Assembly: GCF_014192715.1 (NCBI RefSeq)
Contig: NZ_JACHYH010000003.1
Location: 372,001 to 436,000 of the forward strand
Reading direction: 5' to 3'
Length of the DNA: 64,000 nucleotides
Source of the DNA: Luteibacter sp. Sphag1AF
GTDB lineage: Bacteria; Pseudomonadota; Gammaproteobacteria; Xanthomonadales; Rhodanobacteraceae
Positions 50,091 to 59,525 of the stretch are shown here, one piece after another; the first letter of the stretch is position 1, and the number at the start of each line of letters is the position of its first letter. Under the pieces are notes generated by a model, which was given only the letters and a program-made list of their open reading frames with translations, searched no databases and had not been told where the DNA came from. The translations under genes and the position numbers were made by a program.

Positions 50091-50537
50091 TTACAAACGC
50101 AGATCAGTCATGTCGTCGCTTATTTCGTCTTCACCGATGGTTTGGCGAATCTTCGCGAGGTGGGCTTGCTCGCTCCAGAGTTCAAACTTGTTACCCATGC
50201 CGAGCAGTACCGCCTTTTTCTCGATACCCGCCGCAGCACGCTGGCTGGCAGGGAGGAGAATGCGCGCCGCACTGTCGGGCTCGACGATGGCCGCCGCACC
50301 CACCAGTTTCATCTGCAGGGCACGATGGACCGCCTTCACGCTGGGCAACGCGTTGACCTGATCCCGGACCTTCTCCCACTCAGCGTGCGGGAAGACCCAG
50401 AGGCAACCGGATTCAAAGGGGTTGTATGTGAGGACCAGACGGTTCGCGCAGGCGGCCACCACCAGATCCCGATACGAGGTCGGAATCGTCAGACGACCCT
50501 TGTCGTCGACCGTGATGGCAGTTTCGCCTTGGAACAT
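50091..50537 (-). CDS. mraZ: Transcriptional regulator MraZ
   Basis: MraZ is the AbrB-like regulator encoded first in dcw clusters. In E. coli it binds the promoter of its own operon and represses it. The 148-residue protein contains the two half-domains with [20 protein letters not shown] near the N-terminus and the second [20 protein letters not shown] copy. Four phased operator repeats precede it. Confidence 0.97.
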   Translation of the reverse strand: MFQGETAITVDDKGRLTIPTSYRDLVVAACANRLVLTYNPFESGCLWVFPHAEWEKVRDQVNALPSVKAVHRALQMKLVGAAAIVEPDSAARILLPASQRAAAGIEKKAVLLGMGNKFELWSEQAHLAKIRQTIGEDEISDDMTDLRL

Positions 50538-50548
50538 TCGCTGGTTAC

Positions 50549-50583
50549 CCCACCAAATCCCACAATTTCACACCGGAGCCCAC
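50549..50583 (-). promoter_or_regulatory. Four MraZ operator repeats, 10-bp phased
   Basis: On the minus strand the order is GTGGG, N5, GTGTG, N5, GTGGG, N5, GTGGG, with exact 10-bp spacing. In E. coli MraZ binds TGGGN repeats separated by 5 bases. Here the distal box (50579-50583) overlaps the -10 hexamer and the proximal box lies 11 bases before the ATG. The second box carries one deviation (GTGTG). Confidence 0.88.
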
Positions 50584-50610
50584 GATAGTCTCGCCCCCTG
50601 AGACTGTCAA
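50582..50610 (-). promoter_or_regulatory. Sigma70-type promoter of the dcw operon
   Basis: TTGACA (50605-50610) and TATCGT (50582-50587) are separated by 17 bases, a canonical pair. The spacer contains an inverted repeat GTCTC-N7-GAGAC, and CAAGAA-TTTT-TTCTTG lies just upstream of the -35. The -10 overlaps the distal MraZ box, giving a simple route to repression. Confidence 0.82.
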
Positions 50611-50792
50611 GAATTTTTTCTTGAGAATCAAAGAGAAAGCGGCGGTTCATGCGAATTTCCAGCCGTTTATGAGGAAGGATCGCAAGGTGCTTGAATCACT
50701 GGGTTTTTTTGCGCGAGCCTTCGATGAATAGCGGGCTCCGGCGGGCAAACGTGAAGATGGAACTGAAGAGGTCGTTCAGACCTGCGCCGTCA

Positions 50793-50830
50793 GAAAACAG
50801 AATGCCCGACGTCAGAACGACGCCGGGCAC
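50793..50830 (-). terminator. Candidate terminator after rnpB
   Basis: On the minus strand GCCCGGCGTC-GTTCT-GACGTCGGGC forms a 10-pair stem with one G-U pair, followed by ATTCTGTTTTCTG. It lies just after the RNase P RNA. The stretch 50611-50792 has no gene that I can support. Confidence 0.7.
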
Positions 50831-50844
50831 CTGAATGCTCAGAA

Positions 50845-51210
<366 letters not shown>

Positions 51211-51217
51211 ACCGCCC

Positions 51218-51223
51218 ATTGTA
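51218..51223 (-). promoter_or_regulatory. -10 element of rnpB
   Basis: TACAAT ends 7 bases before the first G of the RNase P RNA, which fits transcription starting at GGAGTC. No good -35 was seen at normal spacing. Confidence 0.6.
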
Positions 51224-51268
51224 CACGAGTGGACTCATGGGCCGGCCGCGGCGGTGACGCTCACGCCG

Positions 51269-52099
51269 TCAGGACGCCCCGTACAACGCCTTGCGTGGCG
51301 CACCTGTAATCGCCGCCGCCAGCTTCGCCGCCTTGGCCGGAGGCATCTCTTCCCGAAGGATGGCAAACACGCGCAGGCCTTCACCTACACGCGCATCCTC
51401 GTCCGCTTCACGTCCCGCGACCATCAACACGAACTCGCCCTTCTGCTGATGGGGATCGCCCGCAACCCGCTCGACCAGCGCGCCCACCGGCTCACCGAGC
51501 ACGGTTTCGAACATCTTGGTCAGTTCGCGCGCCAGCACCACTTCGCGGTCGGCGCCGAAGATGTCACGCATGTCTTCCAGACATTCCAGCACGCGATGCG
51601 ACGACTCGTAATAGATGACCGTACGTGTCTCCCCCAGCAACTCCTGAAGACGCGAACGCCGGGCACCGCCCTTTGCGGGCAGAAATCCCTCGAAGACGAA
51701 ACGGTCGCTGGGCAGTCCGGCAACGGACAGTGCGGCGATGGCGGCGCAGGCACCGGGAATCGGCACCACGCGGACACCGGCCGCGCGTGCGGCCCGAACC
51801 AGCCGGAATCCGGGATCGCTGATAAGCGGGGTGCCTGCATCGGACACCAGCGCCACGCTTTCGCCGGCCAACATGCGCGCAACCAGGCCATCCACTGCCG
51901 TGCGCTCGTTGTGGTCATGCAGAGCAACCAGCGGCGTATCCACCTGATAGTGCTGCAGCAGCGGACGTGAGTGGCGGGTGTCTTCCGCAGCTACCACATC
52001 GACGCGCTTGAGCGTCTCAATCGCCCGCGCCGTGATGTCGTCCCGGTGCCCGATGGGCGTGGCGACGACGTACAGCAGGCCTTGCCTCGGCGTGGACAT
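51269..52099 (-). CDS. rsmI: 16S rRNA (cytidine1402-2'-O)-methyltransferase
   Basis: RsmI methylates the ribose of C1402 in 16S rRNA. The 276-residue protein starts with LLYVVATPIGHRDDIT, the family signature with a histidine where N is usual. It has VVAAEDTRHSRPLLQHY, ALVSDAGTPLISDPGFRLV and ACAAIAALSVAGLPSDRFVF, typical of the tetrapyrrole-methylase fold. It is divergent from lpoA, as in E. coli. Confidence 0.97.
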   Translation of the reverse strand: MSTPRQGLLYVVATPIGHRDDITARAIETLKRVDVVAAEDTRHSRPLLQHYQVDTPLVALHDHNERTAVDGLVARMLAGESVALVSDAGTPLISDPGFRLVRAARAAGVRVVPIPGACAAIAALSVAGLPSDRFVFEGFLPAKGGARRSRLQELLGETRTVIYYESSHRVLECLEDMRDIFGADREVVLARELTKMFETVLGEPVGALVERVAGDPHQQKGEFVLMVAGREADEDARVGEGLRVFAILREEMPPAKAAKLAAAITGAPRKALYGAS

Positions 52100-52126
52100 C
52101 TGGCTTTCCTCTTTTAACGACCGGAC

Positions 52127-52193
52127 ATTGTAAGCGGCCTACCTGTTTCGCGGGCGCAGCTCGCAGCGGCCCGGCGAGGGGATCGGCTATGAT
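52127..52193. promoter_or_regulatory. Divergent promoter region of rsmI and lpoA
   Basis: TACAAT on the minus strand (52127-52132) is a possible -10 for rsmI, and TATGAT on the plus strand (52188-52193) is a possible -10 for lpoA. Neither has a clear -35 at 16-18 bases. The gap totals 124 bases. Confidence 0.35.
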
Positions 52194-52223
52194 CCCGGGC
52201 GCAGCTATTAATGGAATATTCTC

Positions 52224-54032
52224 ATGCGTCCGCTTCGCCTCACGGCAATTGGTCTCCTGCTCAGCGTCGGTCTGGCCGGTTGCGTTACTCCCGGTGCCAC
52301 CCAGCACACCACCAGCGCGCCGTCCGGCGCGGCCACCCAGGCGGCGCAGGCGCTGTACACCCGAGGCCAGTTCGACGAGGCCGCCCAGGCCTACATCAAC
52401 CTGGCCAATGAAGACGCAGACCATCGGGATTACTACAAGCTTCTTGCCGCCGAGTCCTACCGCCAGGAAGGCCACATCGAGCGTGGCGCCCCGCTGATCG
52501 CCGATATCCGCCGCTCGAAGCTTGAAGGTGAGGACGCCATCCGGTTTGACGCCCTGCGCGCCGAACTGGCCCTCAAGAACAAGGACGCCAACACGGCCCT
52601 GTCGCTGACCGGCCAGCCGACCACCCGCATTTCGCCGCAGTTGCTTGTACGCATCACGGAGCTTCGCGCGCAGGCCCAGGCCGCATCGGGTGATCCGTGG
52701 AAGGCCGCGCAAACCCGTGAGGGCATGGATACCCAGCTGCAGGGTCTGGACCGGGAGCAGAACCGCCGCCAGATCGTCACGTTGCTGACCGGCATGGGCG
52801 CCGCCGACCTCGCGGCACGGGCGGCCGACCTGCCCGCCAACGATCCGATGCTTCCGTGGGTCAACGAGGCTCAGGTACAGCTCGGCGTCAGCGTCACCCG
52901 TCCGCCCGCCCAGCTCGACCAGGCAGTCGGCACGGTCACCGGTGGCGACAAGGGTGTTCGCGAAGGCTACAAGGTACCGACGAAGGTCGCCCTGCTGCTG
53001 CCGCTCAGTGGCCAGCTGGCCTCGGCCGGCAACACGATCCGCGACGGCTTCTTTGCCTCCTACATTGATGCTGGTCATACCGACGCGCCGCGTCCGGCCG
53101 TTGTCGTGTACGACTCGGGCAATGACGCCGCTCACGCCGTGGCTGCCTACGAGAAAGCCGTCTCCGAAGGCGCGCGTCTCGTCGTGGGCCCGCTCAACCG
53201 CGAGGGCGTGTCGGCGATCTTCGCCAAGGGCGCTCTCCCGGCACCGATCCTCACGCTGAACTACCCCAACGACAACAAGAACCTGCCGCCGGCCGGTGCC
53301 AACGAATTCGGGCTGCTCCCGGAGACCGAAGGCGCCCAGGTAGCGGACCACATGGCCGACAAGGGTATGAAGACCGCCACGGTCATCGTCTCCACCGACG
53401 ATTTCGCGCGGCGCGCCGGTAATGCCTTCAAGGCCGAGTGGCAGGCGCGCGGCGGTACGGTGGACAGCCAGATCACCATCGACCCGGGCACGATCGACTA
53501 CGCACCGCAGTTGCACGAATCCGGCGACAAGGACCCGGCACTGAGCGGCGTGTTCATCAGCATGAAGCCGCAGCAGGCACGCCTGCTCGTGCCGCAGCTG
53601 CGCCTGGCAAAGAACACCCTGCCGATCTTCGCCACCTCTCACGTCTATGGTGGTGTTGACGACGCGGCAGCCGATCACGATCTGGAAGGCGTGGAGTTCT
53701 GCGACGCGCCGTGGCTGTTCGACGCGCAGCCGGGCCTGCCCCGCCGCAGCGACCTGGCCACCAGCATGCAGGCAGTGCGTGGCGTCTCCGCCCGCCTGTT
53801 TGCCTTCGGCATGGATGCCTGGGGCCTGGTGCCCTATCTGGATTGGCTGCGCGCCCATCCGGGCAGCTACTTCCCCGGCGCAACAGGGCAGTTGGTGGCC
53901 GACGAATTCGGCCGTGTGCGCCGGGTGCTGATCTGGGCACGTTTCCAGGATGGTATCGCTCACCCGGTGGCTGGCAGCCTGGAGCTGGAAGCCCCCTCCG
54001 CCACACCCAGCGTGGATACCGGCGAGGGCTGA
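52224..54032 (+). CDS. lpoA: Penicillin-binding protein activator LpoA
   Basis: LpoA is an outer membrane lipoprotein that stimulates PBP1a. The 602-residue protein has a lipoprotein signal with lipobox LAGC (cysteine near residue 21). An N-terminal helical TPR-like domain follows (QALYTRGQFDEAAQAYINLA). The C-terminal half has the periplasmic binding protein fold: VALLLPLSGQLASAGNTIRDG, VVGPLNREGVSAIF and ARLFAFGMDAWGLVPYLDWL. The divergent rsmI and the following yraN match the E. coli order. Confidence 0.95.
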   Translation: MRPLRLTAIGLLLSVGLAGCVTPGATQHTTSAPSGAATQAAQALYTRGQFDEAAQAYINLANEDADHRDYYKLLAAESYRQEGHIERGAPLIADIRRSKLEGEDAIRFDALRAELALKNKDANTALSLTGQPTTRISPQLLVRITELRAQAQAASGDPWKAAQTREGMDTQLQGLDREQNRRQIVTLLTGMGAADLAARAADLPANDPMLPWVNEAQVQLGVSVTRPPAQLDQAVGTVTGGDKGVREGYKVPTKVALLLPLSGQLASAGNTIRDGFFASYIDAGHTDAPRPAVVVYDSGNDAAHAVAAYEKAVSEGARLVVGPLNREGVSAIFAKGALPAPILTLNYPNDNKNLPPAGANEFGLLPETEGAQVADHMADKGMKTATVIVSTDDFARRAGNAFKAEWQARGGTVDSQITIDPGTIDYAPQLHESGDKDPALSGVFISMKPQQARLLVPQLRLAKNTLPIFATSHVYGGVDDAAADHDLEGVEFCDAPWLFDAQPGLPRRSDLATSMQAVRGVSARLFAFGMDAWGLVPYLDWLRAHPGSYFPGATGQLVADEFGRVRRVLIWARFQDGIAHPVAGSLELEAPSATPSVDTGEG

Positions 54033-54071
54033 ACAACGCCCTCCCCCGTCACTCAAGGACAAGGACGTCCC

Positions 54072-54449
54072 GTGAACACCCCCAACGAACGCGACCGGCA
54101 GCGCAAAGCCACCGGCCTGGACGGCGAAGCACGCGCCCGCCGTTATCTTGAAGCGCAGGGTCTGGACCTCATCGAGACCAACTACCGCACCCGCGCTGGC
54201 GAAATCGACCTCATCATGGCTGACGGCCAGACAATCGTGTTTGTGGAAGTGCGGGTTCGCCGAAGCCGTGGCTTTGGCGGAGCCGCCGCCTCCGTCACGA
54301 GGACCAAACAGCAAAAGCTCGCGCAGGCCGCGTCGCACTGGCTCCTCAACCACGGCCGTCATGCCGCCCGCCCTTGCCGCTTTGACGTGATTGCCTTTGA
54401 AGGCGATGGACCACCCGACTGGATTCGCGGCGCCTTCGAGGTTTCCTGA
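54072..54449 (+). CDS. yraN: YraN/UPF0102 family nuclease-like protein
   Basis: This 125-residue protein of the UPF0102 family has a PD-(D/E)xK-like fold. The GTG start is preceded by AAGGAC. Landmarks are [21 protein letters not shown] and [24 protein letters not shown] (E-I-D and E-V-R acidic motif, in part), then [17 protein letters not shown]. Its cellular role is unknown, though a DNA repair or recombination role is suspected from the fold. It follows lpoA by 39 bases. Confidence 0.93.
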   Translation: MNTPNERDRQRKATGLDGEARARRYLEAQGLDLIETNYRTRAGEIDLIMADGQTIVFVEVRVRRSRGFGGAAASVTRTKQQKLAQAASHWLLNHGRHAARPCRFDVIAFEGDGPPDWIRGAFEVS

Positions 54450-54467
54450 CGGCGGTATCATCGCTGG

Positions 54468-55850
54468 ATGAATACGCCGCTCCCCGCCACCCTCCTTGCG
54501 GACCTGCGCCAGCTCCTGGGCCACAACCTGTCGACAGATGATGGGGAGCGTCTGAGTTACGCCTACGACAATTCCCGCCGGCAGGCGCTGCCGGACGCCG
54601 TCGCTTTTGTCACTACCCACGACGAAGTTGAAGCGCTGGTCCGCGCCTGCCGACAGCATGGCGTGCCAGTCATCGCGCGTGGCCGCGGCACGAACACCAC
54701 GGGTGCCACGGTGCCGGTGAATGGCGGTGTGGTGGTCAGCTTTGAGCGCATGAACCGCATCGTGCGGCTTGACCCGGATAACCGGCTGGCCGTGGTCGAG
54801 CCAGGCGTCCTCAATGGTGACCTGCAGAAAGCGCTCGCGCCCCTCGGGTTTTTCTGGCCACCGGACCCCACCTCCTCCCCGTGGTGCAGCATCGGCGGCA
54901 ACCTCGCCTGCAATTCCGCCGGGCCGCGCGCGGTGAAGTACGGCAGCCCACGGGACAACACGCTGGGTCTGCGTGCCGTAGCGGGCACGGGCGAGAGCTT
55001 CCGCTGCGGCACTTACACGACCAAGGGCGCCACCGGCTACGACCTCACCCGGCTACTCATCGGGTCGGAGGGCACATTGGCGCTCATCACCGAAGCCACG
55101 CTCAAGCTGACCCCGAAGCCGTCCGGGCTGCGCACCATGCGGGCGACGTACGAGGATGTGGGAAGTGCTGCCCGGGCCGTGGCGCGCATCATGGCGCAGC
55201 CCGTGACGCCTTGCGCACTGGAATTCATCGACGACGTGGCACTGGGTCTCGCCCGCGCTCACGGCGGCGACAGCGTGCCGGTTGCCGGCGCGATGCTGAT
55301 GATCGAAGTCGACGGCGAACCCTCTGCCCTGGACGACGCCGCACATGCTGTGGCGCAAGCCGCCAGCGGGCACGGCCTGATGGACTTGTCGGTCGCGCGA
55401 ACTGCGGAAGAGACCGCGCTGCTGTGGTCGGCGCGCAAGGCGCTGTCGCCCGCACAGCGCACGATTTCGCCACACAAGATCAACGAAGACGTCGTGGTGC
55501 CGGTGAGCCGGCTGCCGGAACTGGTCGACGGCGTGAAGAGACTGGCGGCGCAGCACGATGTATTGATCGTTTGCTTCGGCCACGCCGGCAACGGCAACCT
55601 CCACGTGAACCTGCTGCCCCGAAACGATGCCGAACGCACGCGCGCCGAAGCATGCCTGCATGAATTGTTTGCGCTGGTCATATCACTCGACGGCACGCTA
55701 TCGGGCGAGCACGGCATCGGCATCGCCAAGCGCGACTTCATGCCCCTCGCCCTGTCGGCCAACACGCTCGGACTCATGCACCGGGTCAAGGATGCATTTG
55801 ATCCCGACGGCATCCTCAACCCCGGAAAGCTGCTACCGCCCCGCCTCTAA
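54468..55850 (+). CDS. FAD-linked 2-hydroxyacid dehydrogenase (GlcD/D-lactate dehydrogenase type)
   Basis: The 460-residue flavoenzyme has a PCMH-type FAD-binding domain with VIARGRGTNTTGATVPVNGG (near residue 65) and PDPTSSPWCSIGGNLACNSAG. The C-terminal domain has VCFGHAGNGNLHVNLLP and SGEHGIGIAKRDFM, typical of GlcD, Dld and D-2-hydroxyglutarate dehydrogenases. It oxidises a D-2-hydroxyacid and passes electrons on, but the substrate is not clear from the sequence. It takes the place where diaA and dolP follow yraN in E. coli. Confidence 0.88.
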   Translation: MNTPLPATLLADLRQLLGHNLSTDDGERLSYAYDNSRRQALPDAVAFVTTHDEVEALVRACRQHGVPVIARGRGTNTTGATVPVNGGVVVSFERMNRIVRLDPDNRLAVVEPGVLNGDLQKALAPLGFFWPPDPTSSPWCSIGGNLACNSAGPRAVKYGSPRDNTLGLRAVAGTGESFRCGTYTTKGATGYDLTRLLIGSEGTLALITEATLKLTPKPSGLRTMRATYEDVGSAARAVARIMAQPVTPCALEFIDDVALGLARAHGGDSVPVAGAMLMIEVDGEPSALDDAAHAVAQAASGHGLMDLSVARTAEETALLWSARKALSPAQRTISPHKINEDVVVPVSRLPELVDGVKRLAAQHDVLIVCFGHAGNGNLHVNLLPRNDAERTRAEACLHELFALVISLDGTLSGEHGIGIAKRDFMPLALSANTLGLMHRVKDAFDPDGILNPGKLLPPRL

Positions 55851-55860
55851 GCCCGGCCCT

Positions 55861-55897
55861 GCATTGCACTGGGGAAGCGGGCCTGCTCGCAATGCCT
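55861..55897. repeat. Degenerate REP-like element
   Basis: GCATTGC and GCAATGC flank a core GGGAAGCGGGCCTGCTCG related to the 17.1 kb element. It also lies between convergent genes. A small palindrome ATCGC-TC-GCGAT follows at 55933-55944. Confidence 0.5.
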
Positions 55898-55949
55898 GCA
55901 AAGCGGCACATCCACGCCGTAAAGCAGGCACCATCGCTCGCGATAGACC

Positions 55950-56633
55950 CTAAGCCACGCGCCCGGGCAAAAACGCTTCCGCCCCAAAATGCCGCAGCTC
56001 TGCAATGCTGTCCACCGTGATATCCGGCGGCGTGTGCTCAAGCTCCGCCCCCGCCGCTGCCGCGTAATGCCCCTGGCGCACGAACACGGTCGTAACCCTG
56101 TCGCCCATCGCCTGCTTCAGCGCGACAAGAATGCGCGGCTTGTCGTCCACCATCACGTAGTGATCGGCCGGATAACGCGCAAACACATCATCGAGCATGT
56201 CTTCCTTGTGCACGTAGATGAGCACATGCCCGTCCAGCGCATCCCACAGACCGGCACGACGTGCCTTGCGCGGCTGGAACACAGCGTCGCCGTCAGAAAG
56301 AATGACCGGCTGCCCCAGCGTCTTCAGATGATCCAGCACTTCGAACGTGCCCGGAAACACGCGCTCGTCAAACGGGTAATCAAGAAGAAAGAACGACATG
56401 CCGGAGAAACCGGGCTGCGTCTCCCGGCCAATGCGCAGCCGTTGCAGCGTGGTCAGATAATCGGCGAAGCCGTACGTCTTGCGAAGCTCACGATCAATCG
56501 CGTTATACGCGTCGCGACCCTCAGTACCGAAATCGCGCTCCAGGCGGGCGTACAGATCAGCACCGAAGCGATCGTTGTCCAGCAACGTGTTGTCGATATC
56601 GAGAAGAAAAACCAGCTTGTGAGTGTTCGACAC
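55950..56633 (-). CDS. HAD-superfamily hydrolase
   Basis: The product has about 227 residues with a GTG start at 56633, which has AGGG seven bases upstream. The nucleophile motif is VFLLDIDNTLLDNDRF (DxDxT). Motif II is PVILSDGDAVF, where a serine follows the hydrophobic strand, and the C-terminal acidic motif is HYVMVDDKPRIL. HAD enzymes are usually phosphatases; the cap region (residues about 20-110) is helical and the substrate unknown. It is convergent with the dehydrogenase gene. Confidence 0.82.
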   Translation of the reverse strand: MSNTHKLVFLLDIDNTLLDNDRFGADLYARLERDFGTEGRDAYNAIDRELRKTYGFADYLTTLQRLRIGRETQPGFSGMSFFLLDYPFDERVFPGTFEVLDHLKTLGQPVILSDGDAVFQPRKARRAGLWDALDGHVLIYVHKEDMLDDVFARYPADHYVMVDDKPRILVALKQAMGDRVTTVFVRQGHYAAAAGAELEHTPPDITVDSIAELRHFGAEAFLPGRVA

Positions 56634-56720
56634 CGTACGGCCCTGCAAGTGGGAAACTGCCCACCATGCTACCGCGCGACGCGTGAAAGATTCAGATCAC
56701 CGCACTGGCGCCCGGAATAG

Positions 56721-59462
56721 TCATGCGCGCTTGGGCGGCACCAGGGTCAGCTTTTTCGCAGGTTGTTTCGCATTGGGCGCGAGCAGCCGCTCGATTTCAT
56801 CGGTAAGCAGCGGCTTGGAGTACAGATAGCCCTGCCCTTCACCGCAACCCGCGCGCAGCAGGAATTCATGCTGCCCCTCGGTTTCGATGCCCTCGGCGAT
56901 GGTGTGCAGATCCAGGCTCCGTGCAATGGCGACCATGGCTTCGGTGATCGCCGCATCGTTGGTGTTGCCGGGAAGGCCCATGACGAAGGAGCGGTCGATC
57001 TTGAGGAACGCCACCGATGGCAGTTTCAGATAAGCCAGCGACGAGTAACCCGTGCCGAAATCATCAATGGCCACACCGATGCCCAGCCCATGCAGCGCCA
57101 GCATGGTGCGATGCGTGTCTTCGCCCAGATGAAGAATGGCGCTCTCGGTGATTTCCAGAATCAGGCGGGCCGGCGGCAAGCCGGTGGCCTGAAGTACGGC
57201 GTGGATGCCGGGAACGAAGTCCGGATGGCCAAATGAGCCCGCCGATACATTGACCGCCACGCGGATAGGTGGAAGCCGCGCCTCGTCCCAGCGACGCACC
57301 TGTGCGCAGGCCGTCTCCAGTACCCAGTGATCAATCTGGCGAATCAACCCGAGGCTTTCCGCGATGGGAATGAACTCGTCCGGTGGCACGTTTCCGCGAT
57401 CCGGATGGTTCCAGCGGATAAGCGCTTCCACCGCCACGATGCGCCCGGTACGCAGTTCGACGCTGGGCTGATACACCACGTGGAATTCGTGCCTCGTCAA
57501 CGCCTGACGCAGATCTGCCGCCAATTGCAGGCGTCGCCGCGCATCCGCATGCATTCGAGGCGTGTAGAAGCGCAGCGCATTGCGCTCTTCGGATTTCGCC
57601 GTGTACATGGCCGCATCCGCGTTGGCGATCAGCGTCACCGCGTCACTGCCATCGAGCGGAAATCCTGCGATGCCAATGCTCGCACTCAGGAATATTTCGT
57701 AGTCGCCCAGATCAAATGGCCGTGCAAGCGCCACCAGCAATGCCTGCGCGACGTCGTTGGCTTCCTCGCGCGAGCGCAGGTCGGTAAGCAGTACGGTGAA
57801 CTCATCACCACCAATGCGACCGGCTACATCTTTACGTGCCAGTTGCGCCCGGATGCGCTCTGCAACACGCACCAGCAACGTGTCGCCGATGGCATGGCTG
57901 TAGCTGTCGTTGACGACCTTGAACGCGTCCAGGTCAACAAACATCACTGCCACGGCACCGCGCTGATGGGTCGCCTGCGTGATGGCTTCGCTGCACAGTC
58001 GCTCGAACTCCGAACGCGTGACCAGGCCGGTCAGTGGATCATGCGTGGCCAGATGCTGAAGCCGCTGGCGATCCGCCTTGCGTGCCGTGATATCCGTGAC
58101 CACGGCCACGTAATGCTGCGGCCGCCCCATGCTGTCCCGGATGGCACTGATGCTCAGCATTTCCGGATAGGTGGTGCCATCGGCCCGGCGACTCTCTACC
58201 TCGCCCAGCCAGTTCGCTCCCTCGGCCACGTCTTCCCAGATCGACTGTGGCAATGGCTGGCCGTCGGGCAGCGTGCGTGTGGCGTCAAAGCGAGTGTGGC
58301 GCAACGCGCTTGCCGGGATGCCGGTGAGCCGGGTGTGTGCTTCGTTGGCGGTGGTGACGCGACGGTCGGCATCGGCAATGAGCACACCTTCAGCGATGCT
58401 GGCCAATGCTTCGGCGGCGATCCGGCGCTCCTGCTCGATGGCAACGCGCTCGGAGATATCGCGCACGATGGACTGGCACACGCGCCGGTCAGCCCACACC
58501 ACCAGCGTACTCTGGGTTTCCACCGGAAGCGTGCCGCCCTCTGGCATGCGCAGGGAGCCCACGCCGGAATGCGGCGAGCCTTCCGCGAACAGGCTGGCCA
58601 GATCAATGCCCACCAGTTCGCTGCGCGCGCAGCCTATCCACGAGGCCGCGCGCTGATTGACGTCAAGGATGCGTCCGGTTTCTTCATCAGCCATGAAAAT
58701 GGCGTCCGCCGCGCTGTCGAACAGCAGCGTGTAGCGCTCTTCCGTGCCGCGTATGCTGGAGAGAATGCGACCTGCCATGCGCAACCACAACAGCGATGCT
58801 ATCGCAGCCACAGCCAGCACGGCGAAAAACAATACTTTGCCAAGCCACACCGCGCCCAGCGCGATCTGCAACGAGAAGAGTTTCGTGCGTGGCTCGATGT
58901 AGCGGTTGAGTGTGGCAATGCGCGCACGCGCTGCCGCTACGTCGTGGGGAGGAACCGTACCTTCGGCAAATTCCTTCTCAAGGTCCTGTGCGATCTGGTT
59001 CAGTTCTTCGAGACTGGAATCCACCGACCGCCATGCCATGTTCGCTTCTTTCATGTATGGCAGGTTGGCGAAATGGTTGAACATGAAAACCATGCCCGGA
59101 ATGGCATCCGGAATGACATCTCCACGCGCAAAGGACGCCTCGACGGCCTGCTGGTCGAACTGCTTGCTGGCGATGGCGTCGCGGGCCGAACGGTCAGCCA
59201 TCAGAATGGCGTAGTTGGCGTGGAAGCTTCTCAGGTGCACGGCATCGCCGCTGGCGGCGTAGTTGTCCAGGTCGATCACTGCCTGCTTCTGGGCTTTCGC
59301 CCAGACACTCTCGCCGTTAAGAAAACCAGCCAGAATGACCTGGGTCTGCAAAGCGCCCCAGGTAAGCAGGAGGATCAGGGCAACAACGGCCACAAGCGCG
59401 TAGGCCAGAGGCCTCAAGCGTCGCAACAGAGGTTGTTGCATGCCGGCATCGGTTTTGCGCAT
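56721..59462 (-). CDS. Membrane diguanylate cyclase/phosphodiesterase (PAS-GGDEF-EAL)
   Basis: This 913-residue protein probably controls cyclic di-GMP. Two membrane helices (about residues 19-45 and 207-228) bracket a 160-residue periplasmic sensor region. Two PAS-like domains follow (roughly 235-345 and 350-465). The cyclase motif is GGDEF at 551-555. The phosphodiesterase motif is EAL at 679-681, with later ESAIL, IDDFGTGYSSL and IAEGIETEGQ. Both catalytic motifs are intact. No RxxD inhibitory site is seen at the usual place before GGDEF. GAGG before the ATG supports the start. The ligand is unknown. Confidence 0.93.
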   Translation of the reverse strand: MRKTDAGMQQPLLRRLRPLAYALVAVVALILLLTWGALQTQVILAGFLNGESVWAKAQKQAVIDLDNYAASGDAVHLRSFHANYAILMADRSARDAIASKQFDQQAVEASFARGDVIPDAIPGMVFMFNHFANLPYMKEANMAWRSVDSSLEELNQIAQDLEKEFAEGTVPPHDVAAARARIATLNRYIEPRTKLFSLQIALGAVWLGKVLFFAVLAVAAIASLLWLRMAGRILSSIRGTEERYTLLFDSAADAIFMADEETGRILDVNQRAASWIGCARSELVGIDLASLFAEGSPHSGVGSLRMPEGGTLPVETQSTLVVWADRRVCQSIVRDISERVAIEQERRIAAEALASIAEGVLIADADRRVTTANEAHTRLTGIPASALRHTRFDATRTLPDGQPLPQSIWEDVAEGANWLGEVESRRADGTTYPEMLSISAIRDSMGRPQHYVAVVTDITARKADRQRLQHLATHDPLTGLVTRSEFERLCSEAITQATHQRGAVAVMFVDLDAFKVVNDSYSHAIGDTLLVRVAERIRAQLARKDVAGRIGGDEFTVLLTDLRSREEANDVAQALLVALARPFDLGDYEIFLSASIGIAGFPLDGSDAVTLIANADAAMYTAKSEERNALRFYTPRMHADARRRLQLAADLRQALTRHEFHVVYQPSVELRTGRIVAVEALIRWNHPDRGNVPPDEFIPIAESLGLIRQIDHWVLETACAQVRRWDEARLPPIRVAVNVSAGSFGHPDFVPGIHAVLQATGLPPARLILEITESAILHLGEDTHRTMLALHGLGIGVAIDDFGTGYSSLAYLKLPSVAFLKIDRSFVMGLPGNTNDAAITEAMVAIARSLDLHTIAEGIETEGQHEFLLRAGCGEGQGYLYSKPLLTDEIERLLAPNAKQPAKKLTLVPPKRA

Positions 59463-59525
59463 TGAGTCCTCAGGCTGCCCTTAGCTAGCGTCAATCATGC
59501 GCCACTTTGCAATGACGCTGCCCGA

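Noticed and set aside
52017-54659. An 880-codon open frame antisense to lpoA and yraN
   Set aside because: It is the mirror frame of well-supported genes in high-GC DNA, has no signature I recognise and crosses two genes on the other strand.
57327-59465. A 712-codon open frame antisense to the GGDEF-EAL gene
   Set aside because: The opposite strand has clear domains; this frame is rich in histidine and arginine as mirror frames usually are.
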